Assembly (NCBI RefSeq): GCF_046254905.1
Contig: NZ_CP158016.1
Location: 1,488,001-1,552,000 of the forward strand
DNA from: Pseudaeromonas aegiceratis
GTDB taxonomy: Bacteria; Pseudomonadota; Gammaproteobacteria; Enterobacterales; Aeromonadaceae
Direction: 5' to 3'
DNA length: 64,000 nt
Shown here: piece after piece, positions 40,766 through 48,596 of the stretch
Layout: every line of letters starts with the position of its first letter
Numbering within the stretch: position 1 is the stretch's first letter
The notes under the pieces: generated by a model
Seen by the model: only the letters and a program-made list of their open reading frames with translations
What the model was told of the DNA's origin: nothing
Database searches by the model: none
Position numbers and translations under genes: made by a program

Positions 40766-41956
40766 ATGTTTGAGAAGGTAACCGCCGCGCCCGCGGATCC
40801 CATTCTGGGATTGACCGAAGAGTTTCGTAACGACAGCCGCACCGACAAGATCAATCTGGGGGTCGGCATCTACAAGAACGAAGCTGGCGAGACGCCGATC
40901 CTGCGTTGCGTCAAGCAGGCCGAGCAGATCCTGCTGGAAACGGAAAAGACCAAGAACTACCTCTCCATCGAAGGCACCGCCGAGTATGGCCAGCAGGTTC
41001 AGATCCTGCTGTTTGGTGCCGACCACGAGATCCTGACCAGCCAGCGGGCCCGCACCGCCCAGGCCCCGGGGGGCACAGGTGCCCTGCGCATCGGCGCCGA
41101 GTTCCTCTCCCGTCAGAAGATCGCCCGCAAGGTGTGGATCTCCAACCCCACCTGGGTCAACCACTTCCAGGTGTTTGGCGCCGCCGGCCTGGATACCGCC
41201 GAATACCGTTACTACAGCCCGGTGACCCGCGGCCTGGACTTTGACGGCATGGTGGCGGATCTGAGCCAGGCGGCCCCCGGGGATGTGGTGCTGCTGCACG
41301 GCTGCTGCCATAACCCCACCGGCATAGACCCGACCCTGGCACAGTGGGAAACCCTGGCCAAGCTCTGTGCCGACAAGCAGCTGCTGCCCTTCTTCGACTT
41401 CGCCTATCAGGGCTTTGGCCAGGGGTTGGACGAGGACGCCGCCGGTCTGCGGCTGTTCACCCGCTATCATCGCGAGATGCTGGTGGCCAGTTCCTTCTCC
41501 AAGAACTTCGGCCTGTACAACGAGCGGGTCGGCGCCTTCACCCTGGTGACCGACAGCGCCCAGGTGGCCCAGGTGGCCTTCAGCCAGGTCAAGGCCACCA
41601 TACGCGCCAACTACTCCAACCCGCCGGCCCACGGCGCCGCCGTGGTGACGACCGTGCTCAAGGATCCGACGCTGCGGGCCCTGTGGAGCGAGGAGGTGAA
41701 GGAGATGCGGGATCGCATCTGGAAGATGCGCGAGCTGTTTGTCGCCACCCTGAAGGCCGAAGGCGTGAGCCAGGACTTCAGCTTCATGACCGAGCAAAAC
41801 GGCATGTTCTCCTTCTCCGGTCTGTCCAAGGAGCAGGTGGGGCGCCTGAAGAGCGAGTTCGGCGTCTACATCGTCGGCTCAGGCCGGATCAGCGTGGCGG
41901 GGATCACCCAGGCCAATATCGGCCCCCTATGCCAGGCCATCGCCAAGGTGCTGTAA
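40766..41956 (+). CDS. aspC: aspartate aminotransferase
   Basis: A PLP enzyme that interconverts aspartate and 2-oxoglutarate with oxaloacetate and glutamate. It is a class I fold of 396 aa, equal to E. coli AspC. The PLP lysine is Lys246 in SFSKNFGLYNERVG. Other active-site stretches are GGTGALRIGAEFL, NPTWVNH and HGCCHNPTGIDP. The ATG at 40766 follows AGGGAATAAC. Its place just after the muk region is conserved with E. coli. Confidence 0.97.
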   Translation: MFEKVTAAPADPILGLTEEFRNDSRTDKINLGVGIYKNEAGETPILRCVKQAEQILLETEKTKNYLSIEGTAEYGQQVQILLFGADHEILTSQRARTAQAPGGTGALRIGAEFLSRQKIARKVWISNPTWVNHFQVFGAAGLDTAEYRYYSPVTRGLDFDGMVADLSQAAPGDVVLLHGCCHNPTGIDPTLAQWETLAKLCADKQLLPFFDFAYQGFGQGLDEDAAGLRLFTRYHREMLVASSFSKNFGLYNERVGAFTLVTDSAQVAQVAFSQVKATIRANYSNPPAHGAAVVTTVLKDPTLRALWSEEVKEMRDRIWKMRELFVATLKAEGVSQDFSFMTEQNGMFSFSGLSKEQVGRLKSEFGVYIVGSGRISVAGITQANIGPLCQAIAKVL

Positions 41957-41984
41957 GCCCATAGCGCGACAAGACTTGATGACA

Positions 41985-42006
41985 CCCCGCTTCGGCGGGG
42001 TTTTTT
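41985..42006 (+). terminator. terminator after aspC
   Basis: CCCCGC, TTCG tetraloop, GCGGGG and six T: a textbook intrinsic terminator. Confidence 0.95.
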
Positions 42007-42099
42007 ATGTCATTTCCCTGCGTTTTCCGGGTTGATCCCGCCGTCCAATGGCGCAGGATAGGGGTTCCATTCCACGGGCTAAACCGACAAGGAGTCCCG

Positions 42100-42756
42100 A
42101 TGAGCCTACCCTGCCTGGTGATTGGCAACTGCAACTATTCCAGCTGGTCCCTGCGTCCCTTCATGGCCCTGCGCCATGCCGGCATCGCCTTTGAACTCAA
42201 AAAACTCTGGCTGGACACCCCGGAATTTCATCCACAGGTGGCGGCCCTGGGGGGCGGGCGTACCGTGCCCCTGCTGGTGTTGCCGCAGCAGACCCTCTGG
42301 GAGTCGCTGGCCATCTGCGAGTATGCCGCCGACGTCAATCCCGATCTGTGGCCGGCCGATCCCCTGGTGCGGGCCCAGGCTAGGAGCCTGGCCTGCGAGA
42401 TGCACGCCGGCTTCATGGCATTGCGCTGCGAGCTGCCCATGAATATCCGCGCCCGGCGCCGGGTTAGTCTGTCGGCGGCGGCCCAAGGGGATCTGGCGCG
42501 GCTGTTCACCCTCTGGCAGGCCTGCCGGGAGGCCCATGGCGGTGCCGGGCCCTGGCTGTTCGGCAGCTACAGCGTGGCGGATGCCATGTTTATGCCGGTG
42601 GCCTCGCGGCTGGCCACCTACGGCATCGACTGTCCGCCCCTGGCGGCGGCCTACCGGGACACCCTGCTGGGGGATCCCCACTTTGCCGACTGGCAGGCCA
42701 TGGCCCTGGCGGAGAGCCAGGTGGTGGCGATGGACGAGGCCGGGGAGCCTGCATAA
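42100..42756 (+). CDS. glutathione S-transferase family protein
   Basis: A thioredoxin-fold N-domain with NCNYSSWSLRPFMALRHAG at residues 10-28 (a serine where many members have Cys or Tyr) and the cis-Pro motif TVPLLV and ESLAICEY. A helical C-domain follows from about residue 85, with LFGSYSVADAMFMPV. Length is 218 aa. The ATG at 42100 has AAGGAG 6 bases upstream. It is cytosolic and the substrate is unknown. It belongs to a proteobacterial group often annotated only as GST-like. Confidence 0.9.
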   Translation: MSLPCLVIGNCNYSSWSLRPFMALRHAGIAFELKKLWLDTPEFHPQVAALGGGRTVPLLVLPQQTLWESLAICEYAADVNPDLWPADPLVRAQARSLACEMHAGFMALRCELPMNIRARRRVSLSAAAQGDLARLFTLWQACREAHGGAGPWLFGSYSVADAMFMPVASRLATYGIDCPPLAAAYRDTLLGDPHFADWQAMALAESQVVAMDEAGEPA

Positions 42757-42784
42757 AAAAACGCCGTCCTGGGACGGCGTTTTT
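42755..42784. terminator. bidirectional terminator between the GST and chemoreceptor genes
   Basis: ACGCCGTCC/GGACGGCGT 9-bp stem with an A run before and a T run after. It serves both convergent genes. Confidence 0.93.
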
Positions 42785-42801
42785 GATCCGGGGGAAACCA
42801 C

Positions 42802-44499
42802 CTAGCGGGGCAACTGGTAGCTCATCACCATCTGCTCCATGCCTTCGGCGGCATGGCGCAGGCCCAGGCTGGTCTGGCCTAGCTCCTTGGCCACGTGTTC
42901 GGTCTCTTCCACCGCATCGCGGATCACCACCAGGGCATCGGTGACCTGGTTGGCCACCAGGGTCTGCTCCTCGGCGGCGGAGGCGATCATCTCGCTATGT
43001 TCGGACAGCTCGCCGGTCTGCTGGGCGATGGCCATGAAGCGCTCGCTGGCATCCCCGGCTTCGCCCTTGGCCTGGTGGGCCGTCTTGACGCTGGTCTGCA
43101 TCAAGTCCACCGCCTCGCGGGTCTGCTGCTGCAGGGCGGTGATCATGTCGGCAATCTCCCGGGTGGCCTGCTGGGTCCGTTTGGCCAGCTGGCGCACCTC
43201 GTCGGCTACCACGGCAAAGCCACGGCCCTGCTCGCCGGCGCGGGCGGCCTCAATGGCGGCGTTCAGGGCCAGCAGGTTGGTCTGCTCCGAGATGCCGTTG
43301 ATGGTATCCACCACAGAGCTGATGACGCTCACCTTGTCTTCCACCTCGTTCACCGACTGAGCGCTGGAGTCCAGGTCGCTGGACAGCCGCTCTATGGCCT
43401 GTATGGTGCTGCCGATCTTGCCGACGCCGCCGCCGGCCAGCTGGTCCGTCTCCTGGGCGTTGACCGCCGAGTGCTGGGCATTCTGCGCCACCTCGCGGAT
43501 GGTGGTCACCATCTGCTCCATGGCCGCCGCCAGGTTATCCAGCCGTTGGCGCTGTTCTATGATGGCGTGCCCCACCTCCTGCATGCCGTCGTTGAGCTGG
43601 CTGGAGGCGGCGGAGAGGGAGAGGGCGTTGCCCTGCTGCTGATGCAGCAGCCCGGCGAGCTGCAGCCGCGTGCTCTCCAGCGCCTGGTTGATGGTGGCAA
43701 ACTCATCCCGCCCGATGGCGTGGATGGGCTGGGTCAGGTTCTTGTTGGCGATGGCCTGCAGGCCGGCCAGGGCCTGCTTGACCTGGGCGGACAGGGTGCG
43801 GGCGAACAGCCCCACCAGCAGGGCCAGGGCCAGCAGGATCACCAGCAGTATGCCCACGCTGTGCTTGAGGTAGCTGTAGAAGGCGTCGTCGGCGGCATCC
43901 AGGTAGACGCCGGAGACCAGCATATAGTCCCCCATGGGATAGACGTAGGCCGCCTTCAGGGTCTTGTGATCACTGCCGGGCTTCATATAGGGGTAACGTA
44001 TGAGCTCGGCCTGGCCGGACTTGGCGATGCGCACGAAGGCCTGGTTGACGTTCTCGTCACTGTCCTGCAATGGCACGGGATCGAGATAGTTGCCGAGGCG
44101 CGCATGATCCGGCGGATAGACCAGCAGTTGCCCCTGCCGGTTGGTGATGAACAGGTAGCCGCTCTTGCCCTCGCCCCAGCGGGCGGACTCCAGCAGGGGA
44201 GTGGCCTGCTTGATAAAGTTATCCGGATCCTGGGCCAGCAGGGGCGCCAGCAGCTGGCCATAGCTTTGCACCTGGTGCATCAGCCCCGCTTCGATGACCT
44301 GGCGGATCTCCTCCCGGGTGATGTTGGCGGAGATCAGGTTGCCGATCATGGTCAGCAGCATCACGAACACCAGCAGGATGCGCATCTTGCCGTTGAAGCT
44401 GAAATGGCTGATCCAGCGATGTAGCGTGCCGCACTGGACGGCGCGGCCGGGTAGGCGCGTCATGGACGATTCTGCAATCGATTGGGCATGGGTGTTCAC
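42802..44499 (-). CDS. methyl-accepting chemotaxis protein with Cache sensor
   Basis: A chemoreceptor of 565 aa. An N-terminal helix (ILLVFVMLLTMIGNLI) is followed by a periplasmic single-Cache-type domain of about 150 residues (GKSGYLFITNRQGQLLVYPP, AAYVYPMGDYMLVSGVYLD). A second helix (VGILLVILLALALLVGLF), HAMP and a signalling domain with the tip EQTNLLALNAAIEAARAGE come next. The GTG at 44499 lies 5 bases after AAGGAG. There is no CheR-binding pentapeptide at the end. The ligand is unknown, but Cache_2 receptors often bind small carboxylates. Confidence 0.95.
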   Translation of the reverse strand: MNTHAQSIAESSMTRLPGRAVQCGTLHRWISHFSFNGKMRILLVFVMLLTMIGNLISANITREEIRQVIEAGLMHQVQSYGQLLAPLLAQDPDNFIKQATPLLESARWGEGKSGYLFITNRQGQLLVYPPDHARLGNYLDPVPLQDSDENVNQAFVRIAKSGQAELIRYPYMKPGSDHKTLKAAYVYPMGDYMLVSGVYLDAADDAFYSYLKHSVGILLVILLALALLVGLFARTLSAQVKQALAGLQAIANKNLTQPIHAIGRDEFATINQALESTRLQLAGLLHQQQGNALSLSAASSQLNDGMQEVGHAIIEQRQRLDNLAAAMEQMVTTIREVAQNAQHSAVNAQETDQLAGGGVGKIGSTIQAIERLSSDLDSSAQSVNEVEDKVSVISSVVDTINGISEQTNLLALNAAIEAARAGEQGRGFAVVADEVRQLAKRTQQATREIADMITALQQQTREAVDLMQTSVKTAHQAKGEAGDASERFMAIAQQTGELSEHSEMIASAAEEQTLVANQVTDALVVIRDAVEETEHVAKELGQTSLGLRHAAEGMEQMVMSYQLPR

Positions 44500-44949
44500 A
44501 GGGGCTCCTTGAGGCAAATCAAAACAAAATCGGGACTGCGCAGACCTGAGTGGCGCTGTGGGGTTGAACGTCTCGTTACTTTTGTAACCCTATAAACAAC
44601 AAGGGGATATTGTCATGTGCATTTGATTTTTAGTTGGCCGCTAAAGCAAGCGCTACAGCGGTGATTTGTGTGTTGATTCTAACTTTCCTGTGGCCTGCAT
44701 TAGAGGAAGATATGTACTCCACTGCTAAACGGCCGATGGATTGGACGCTGATGACTCAACCCCTCACCCGGGTTCCGCCACAACCAGGCGGTCCCGATGC
44801 TGCCTAATGTGACCCTGCCAGCAGCTTTGAAGGGGAAGACATGACGATGGGCGGCGGCACTGCGATCCTCTGACCGCTGGGTGTCCTTCCCGGGGAACTC
44901 ACTGACCCGGGGCGCCAACAGCCATGTCAATTGGGGATGAGACCGCCGC
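44500..44949. other. 450-base structured gap before the GGDEF-EAL gene
   Basis: The left part (44500-44700) is the AT-rich leader of the chemoreceptor. On the minus strand ATGACA and TATAGG, 16 bases apart (44589-44616), could be its promoter. From 44700 the plus strand becomes GC-rich and structured: CGGG-TT-CCGCC pairs with GGCGG-T-CCCG (44769-44795), and CCCGGGG occurs twice near 44889 and 44906. A 31-codon ORF lies here (next entry), and a 10-codon one at 44841-44873 has AAGGGGAAG in front. It does not match the GEMM-I, GEMM-II or cobalamin riboswitch consensus by eye. Confidence 0.5.
44712..44807 (+). CDS. possible 31-aa leader peptide
   Basis: ATG 44712 follows AGAGGA by 4-5 bases, a good ribosome site. 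The product starts MYSTAKRPMDWTLMTQ and ends TRVPPQPGGPDAA. The V-P-P-Q-P stretch is the kind that slows ribosomes and depends on EF-P. The codons for it fall inside the main hairpin of the leader, so translation would melt that structure. No family is recognised, and it could be chance. Confidence 0.35.
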   Translation: MYSTAKRPMDWTLMTQPLTRVPPQPGGPDAA

Positions 44950-46734
44950 ATGTTACCTATGATTTTTGCAGGATCACTGATCCTGATCAGCCTTCTCACC
45001 ATCTTGTTGGCGCTTTGGCGACGCAATCGACACCTGGAACAGGGCCAGAGGCACATGCAGGCCCTGATGGACAGCATTCCCGATCTCACCTGGGTCAAAG
45101 ACACCCAGAGCCGCTTCCAGTTCGTCAATGCCCATTTTGGCAAGGTGTTCGGCCGCCATCCCCACAGCTTCATCGGCCAGACCGACTTCGATCTCTCCAG
45201 CGCCGGTCAGGCGGAGGGCTACCTGGCGGACGACCAGGCGGTGATGGAGAGTGGCCGCCTGCTGCGTCGGGAGGAGATCATCACAGGCGAGGGGGGCAAG
45301 ATCGGCTGGGCCGAGACCATCAAGGTGCCGGTGCGGGACCAGCTGGGCCGGGTGGTGGGTACCGCCGGCACGGCGCGAGACATCACGGAACGCAAGGCGG
45401 CCGAGGATCTGGTGCGGCACCTGGCCATGCACGATTATCTGACGGACTTGCTCAACCGCCCTGGGCTGGAACACCGCTGTCAGGCCATCTTGCAGGGTGC
45501 CCGGCAGGCCGGTCAGGGGGTGGCGCTCTTCTTCATCGATCTGGACAACTTCAAGAACATCAACGACACCCTGGGACATGGCGTGGGGGACAAGGTGCTG
45601 CACCAGATCGCCGAGCGGCTGCGGGCCGGGCTGGGGGCGGAAGATGCGGTGGGCCGCCTGGGGGGGGATGAGTTTGTGGTGATCCTGGGGGGCATCGCCA
45701 GCCGGTCGGCGGCCATCAAGCAGGGCAACCTGCTGCGGCGGCAACTGGAACAGCCGCTGGAGGTGGACGGCATCTGCTACGAGCTGACCTGCAGCATGGG
45801 CATGAGCAGCTACCCGGAGGATGGGCGGGACTACTCCGCCCTGGTGCGGGGGGCCGACATCGCCATGTATCACGCCAAGAACCATGGCAAGGGGCACCTG
45901 GCGGAGTTCAACGCCCAGCTGGGTGCCGACTCCCTGCGCCGCATGGCCATGGAGCGCAAGCTCAAGGAGGCGGTGCGACGGGATGAGTTCTTCTTGAACT
46001 TCCAGCCGCAATTTGACCTGGCCAGCCGCCGCATCGTCGGGGTGGAGGTGCTGCTGCGCTGGCAGAACGAGGAGCTGGGCCTGGTGCCACCGGGTCAGTT
46101 CATCCCGGTGGCGGAGCAGTCCCGCATCATACTGGATATCGGCCACTGGGTGCTGGAGCAGGCCATGGTGCAGAATCTCGCCTGGGCCCGGGCCGGTCTG
46201 CCCATGTTGCCCATGGCGGTGAACCTCTCGGCCCTGCAGGTACACCAGCATGATCTGGATGAGCAGATTGCCAGCCTGCTGCGCCAGCATGCCTACCCGG
46301 CGGATCGGCTGGAGCTGGAGTTGACCGAGAGCGTCATCATGGACAATGCCATTCCGGTGCGGCGTCAGCTGGAGCAGTTGCGCCGCAGTGGTGTGCGCAT
46401 CAGCATAGATGACTTTGGCACCGGCTACTCCAACCTGGGCTACCTGAGCCGCTTCCCGCTGGATGTGCTCAAAATCGATCGCTCCTTCGTCACCGACATC
46501 CACGTGCGTCCCCAACAGCAACCGATAGTGCAGTCCATCGTCCAACTGGCCCGGGCCTTCGGCCTCCAGCTGGTGGCCGAAGGGGTGGAGCGGGAGGCGG
46601 AGCTGGACTTTTTGGCTGACCTGGGGGTGGAACGGGTGCAGGGCTTCTTGCTGGCCCGGCCCATGAGCGCCCAGCAGATGGCCGAGCTGCTGGCGGCGCA
46701 GCAGGACCTGGCCTGCCAGGCCGGGCGGCCGTGA
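44950..46734 (+). CDS. PAS-GGDEF-EAL cyclic-di-GMP turnover protein
   Basis: A membrane-anchored bifunctional c-di-GMP protein of 594 aa. One N-terminal helix (residues about 3-22) is followed by a PAS domain (about 35-150, ending in a PAC motif GTARDITERK). The GGDEF domain has an intact active site GGDEF at 238-242. The EAL domain has the variant EVL at 366-368, keeping the metal-binding Glu, and DDFGTGYSNLGYL for loop 6. Both diguanylate cyclase and phosphodiesterase activities could be present. It is translationally coupled to the next gene through GTGA. Confidence 0.94.
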   Translation: MLPMIFAGSLILISLLTILLALWRRNRHLEQGQRHMQALMDSIPDLTWVKDTQSRFQFVNAHFGKVFGRHPHSFIGQTDFDLSSAGQAEGYLADDQAVMESGRLLRREEIITGEGGKIGWAETIKVPVRDQLGRVVGTAGTARDITERKAAEDLVRHLAMHDYLTDLLNRPGLEHRCQAILQGARQAGQGVALFFIDLDNFKNINDTLGHGVGDKVLHQIAERLRAGLGAEDAVGRLGGDEFVVILGGIASRSAAIKQGNLLRRQLEQPLEVDGICYELTCSMGMSSYPEDGRDYSALVRGADIAMYHAKNHGKGHLAEFNAQLGADSLRRMAMERKLKEAVRRDEFFLNFQPQFDLASRRIVGVEVLLRWQNEELGLVPPGQFIPVAEQSRIILDIGHWVLEQAMVQNLAWARAGLPMLPMAVNLSALQVHQHDLDEQIASLLRQHAYPADRLELELTESVIMDNAIPVRRQLEQLRRSGVRISIDDFGTGYSNLGYLSRFPLDVLKIDRSFVTDIHVRPQQQPIVQSIVQLARAFGLQLVAEGVEREAELDFLADLGVERVQGFLLARPMSAQQMAELLAAQQDLACQAGRP

Positions 46735-47648
46735 ACTGGGGCTTCTTCAGCGCGGCCCTGTCGAGCGCCTCCCTCGCCGAGGTGCTGGCCTTGGCCCAAT
46801 CCCTGGGGGTCCGGCAACTGGAGCTGGGCTGTGGGGGTTACTCGGGCGAAGCTCACTGTCCCCGCCTGGCGTTGTTGCACCAGCCAGCGCAGCGCCGACG
46901 CTGGCAGCAGCAGATCCGGGCCGCCGGCTGTGAGGTCGGCGCCCTGGCCTGCCATGTCAATCCGCTGCATCCGGATCCCGCCCTGGCCAGCCTGCATCGC
47001 CAGCAACTGGACCAGGCGGTGGAACTGGCCGCCACGCTGGCGGTGCCGACTCTGGTGACCTTCTCCGGTGTGGGGGGCCAGGCTGGCGTGCCCAACTGGC
47101 CCGTGGTGGGCTGGCCCTACGAGTATGCCGACTACTGCCAGCGGGTCTGGCAGCAGGCGCTGATCCCCTTCTGGCAAGACCTGAGTCAGAAGGCCGAACG
47201 CCTGGGGGTGCGGCTGGCCCTGGAGCTGCATGGCGGCTTCCTGGTGCATTCTCCCGGCACCCTGCTGGCGTTGCGGCAGGCCTGTGGTCCGGCGCTGGGA
47301 GCCAACCTGGATCCTTCGCACCTCTGGTGGCAGGGGATAGATCCCATCCAGGCTGTCGATCTGCTGGGGGAGGCCCTGTTTCACGTCCATCTCAAGGACT
47401 GGCAGGCGGATCCCGCGTTGCAGGCCCGCTGGGGGTTGCTGGATGGCCGGGATGAACGGCTGGGCCCCCGCAGCTGGCGCTTCTGCCTGCCCGGTGAAGG
47501 CCATGACGCCGGGTTTTGGCGCGCTTTTCTGGGGGCGCTGCAGACCCGGCAGTACCGCGGCCTGCTCAGCCTGGAGCACGAGGCGGCCGGCATGGCGCCC
47601 GAGGCGGGGATCCGCCAGGGCTTAGGCTGGCTGATGAGTCTCAAGTAG
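46731..47648 (+). CDS. sugar phosphate isomerase/epimerase-like TIM barrel protein
   Basis: An AP-endonuclease-2/xylose-isomerase-like barrel of 305 aa. Metal ligands are suggested by LALELHGGF (Glu), ANLDPSHLWWQG (Asp and His), HVHLKDW and SLEHEA near the end. The start is a GTG that overlaps the previous stop (GTGA). Such proteins act on inositol or keto-sugar substrates. The coupling to a c-di-GMP enzyme is unexpected, since there is no other sugar catabolism gene nearby. Confidence 0.88.
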   Translation: MNWGFFSAALSSASLAEVLALAQSLGVRQLELGCGGYSGEAHCPRLALLHQPAQRRRWQQQIRAAGCEVGALACHVNPLHPDPALASLHRQQLDQAVELAATLAVPTLVTFSGVGGQAGVPNWPVVGWPYEYADYCQRVWQQALIPFWQDLSQKAERLGVRLALELHGGFLVHSPGTLLALRQACGPALGANLDPSHLWWQGIDPIQAVDLLGEALFHVHLKDWQADPALQARWGLLDGRDERLGPRSWRFCLPGEGHDAGFWRAFLGALQTRQYRGLLSLEHEAAGMAPEAGIRQGLGWLMSLK

Positions 47649-47718
47649 GGCCGCTTTCAGGCCTCATCATCACATACTCATACTAATGATGCCGCCTTAG
47701 GCCATGTGGCGTGGCGGG

Positions 47719-47759
47719 CTTTGATCTGGCGCAAAAACGGCGTGTGAGCCAGATCAAAG
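47719..47759. promoter_or_regulatory. 12-bp inverted repeat with CRP/FNR-like site
   Basis: CTTTGATCTGGC (47719-47730) and GCCAGATCAAAG (47748-47759) are perfect inverted copies. The right arm overlaps TGTGAGCCAGATCAAA (47743-47758), close to the CRP/FNR-family pattern TGTGA-N6-TCACA. It lies about 38 bases before a -35 box. Alternatively the hairpin, with ATTATTTTTTC after it, terminates the isomerase gene. Confidence 0.5.
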
Positions 47760-47796
47760 ATTATTTTTTCTAATTCGAAACGGCAAAAATGGTCAA

Positions 47797-47825
47797 TTGT
47801 GACCCCGGGGGGCCGGGCCTATAGT
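47797..47825 (+). promoter_or_regulatory. sigma-70 promoter of the DUF1127 gene
   Basis: TTGTGA (47797-47802), a 17-base spacer, TATAGT (47820-47825). It is 27 bases upstream of the gene start, with an unusually GC-rich spacer. Confidence 0.65.
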
Positions 47826-47852
47826 TAGCGCAACACCAAGAGGAGACCCATC

Positions 47853-48044
47853 ATGGCTACCCATACCGTTTCTCATGTCGCACAGGTCACCCAAACCGGT
47901 CTGATGTCCATGCTGACCACCTGGTACGAACGGGTCCGCAGCCGCCGGGAGCTGGCCGAGTTGCCGCCCTATCTGCTGCGGGATATCGGCCTGACCGAAG
48001 GTGACCGTTACAACGAGACCCACAAGCCGTTCTGGCGCGAATAA
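47853..48044 (+). CDS. DUF1127 small protein
   Basis: 63 aa. The C-terminal half has the DUF1127 (YjiS) pattern: WYERVRSRRELAELPPYLLRDIGLTEGD. The usual Arg-rich helix and L-x-D-I-G-L motif are present. In alphaproteobacteria such proteins bind RNA and affect phosphate and carbon metabolism. In gammaproteobacteria their role is unknown. AGAGGAG precedes the ATG. The gene has its own promoter and terminator, with a possible CRP/FNR-type site in front. Confidence 0.92.
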   Translation: MATHTVSHVAQVTQTGLMSMLTTWYERVRSRRELAELPPYLLRDIGLTEGDRYNETHKPFWRE

Positions 48045-48137
48045 GGTCGGGTGATGCGCGGGCGTCCGGTGTTCGTCTACTGGCACCGAGCCGGCCCTGC
48101 GGTGTGATGCCCCCGCGTTGTCCATACCTTGAAGAAA

Positions 48138-48159
48138 CCCCGCAGCCGCGGGGTTTTTT
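48138..48159. terminator. bidirectional terminator between DUF1127 and trxC
   Basis: CCCCGC, AGCC, GCGGGG and six T on the plus strand. On the minus strand a TTTCTTC tail serves trxC, whose stop codon touches the T run. Confidence 0.92.
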
Positions 48160-48596
48160 CATGCCTGTTGCAGCTGGCTCTCCAGCCACTGCAGCAGGAC
48201 GCCCTTGGGCAGGGCGCCCTGCATCTGGCCCAGCAGCTTGCCCTGGCGAAACAGCATCAGAGTAGGGATGGAGCGGATGGCATAGCGGCTGGCCACCTGG
48301 GGCTGGGCCTCGGTGTCGAGTTTGACGCAGCGCAGGCGGGGCTCCTGCTCCCGGGCCAGGGCCTCGAACAGGGGGGCAAACTGCTGACAGGGACCGCACC
48401 AGCTGGCCCAGAAGTCCACCAGTACCGGCAGATCCGAGCCTATCAGGCGATCGAAGTTGTCCGCCGTGGCCGCCAGCGGCTGGCCGGCGAACAGCATCTG
48501 CTGGCAGTGGCCGCAGCGTGGCTGCTGGCTCAGGCGATCGGTGGGGAGACGGTTGAGGCGGCCGCAGTGACCGCAAAACGTGGTGATGGTGGTCAT
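48159..48596 (-). CDS. trxC: thioredoxin 2
   Basis: A thioredoxin with an N-terminal zinc finger made of C8, C11, C28 and C31 and the active site WCGPC at 66-70. It reduces disulphides and is often OxyR-controlled. Length is 145 aa, and E. coli TrxC is 139. Its ATG overlaps the mdlB stop (ATGA), so it is made from the mdlA-mdlB transcript, a different setting from E. coli. An additional promoter inside mdlB is possible. Confidence 0.96.
   Translation of the reverse strand: MTTITTFCGHCGRLNRLPTDRLSQQPRCGHCQQMLFAGQPLAATADNFDRLIGSDLPVLVDFWASWCGPCQQFAPLFEALAREQEPRLRCVKLDTEAQPQVASRYAIRSIPTLMLFRQGKLLGQMQGALPKGVLLQWLESQLQQA

Noticed and set aside
44700..44949. Known c-di-GMP (GEMM) or cobalamin riboswitch in the leader
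   Set aside because: The GEMM-I core and tetraloop motifs are absent. GGAACCCGGGTGAG on the minus strand recalls a cobalamin-box fragment, but the rest of the aptamer is missing and the downstream gene is a chemoreceptor.
44700..45173. 157-codon minus-strand frame over the leader
   Set aside because: It overlaps the start of the GGDEF-EAL gene, has no ribosome site and reads as Arg/Trp-rich noise.
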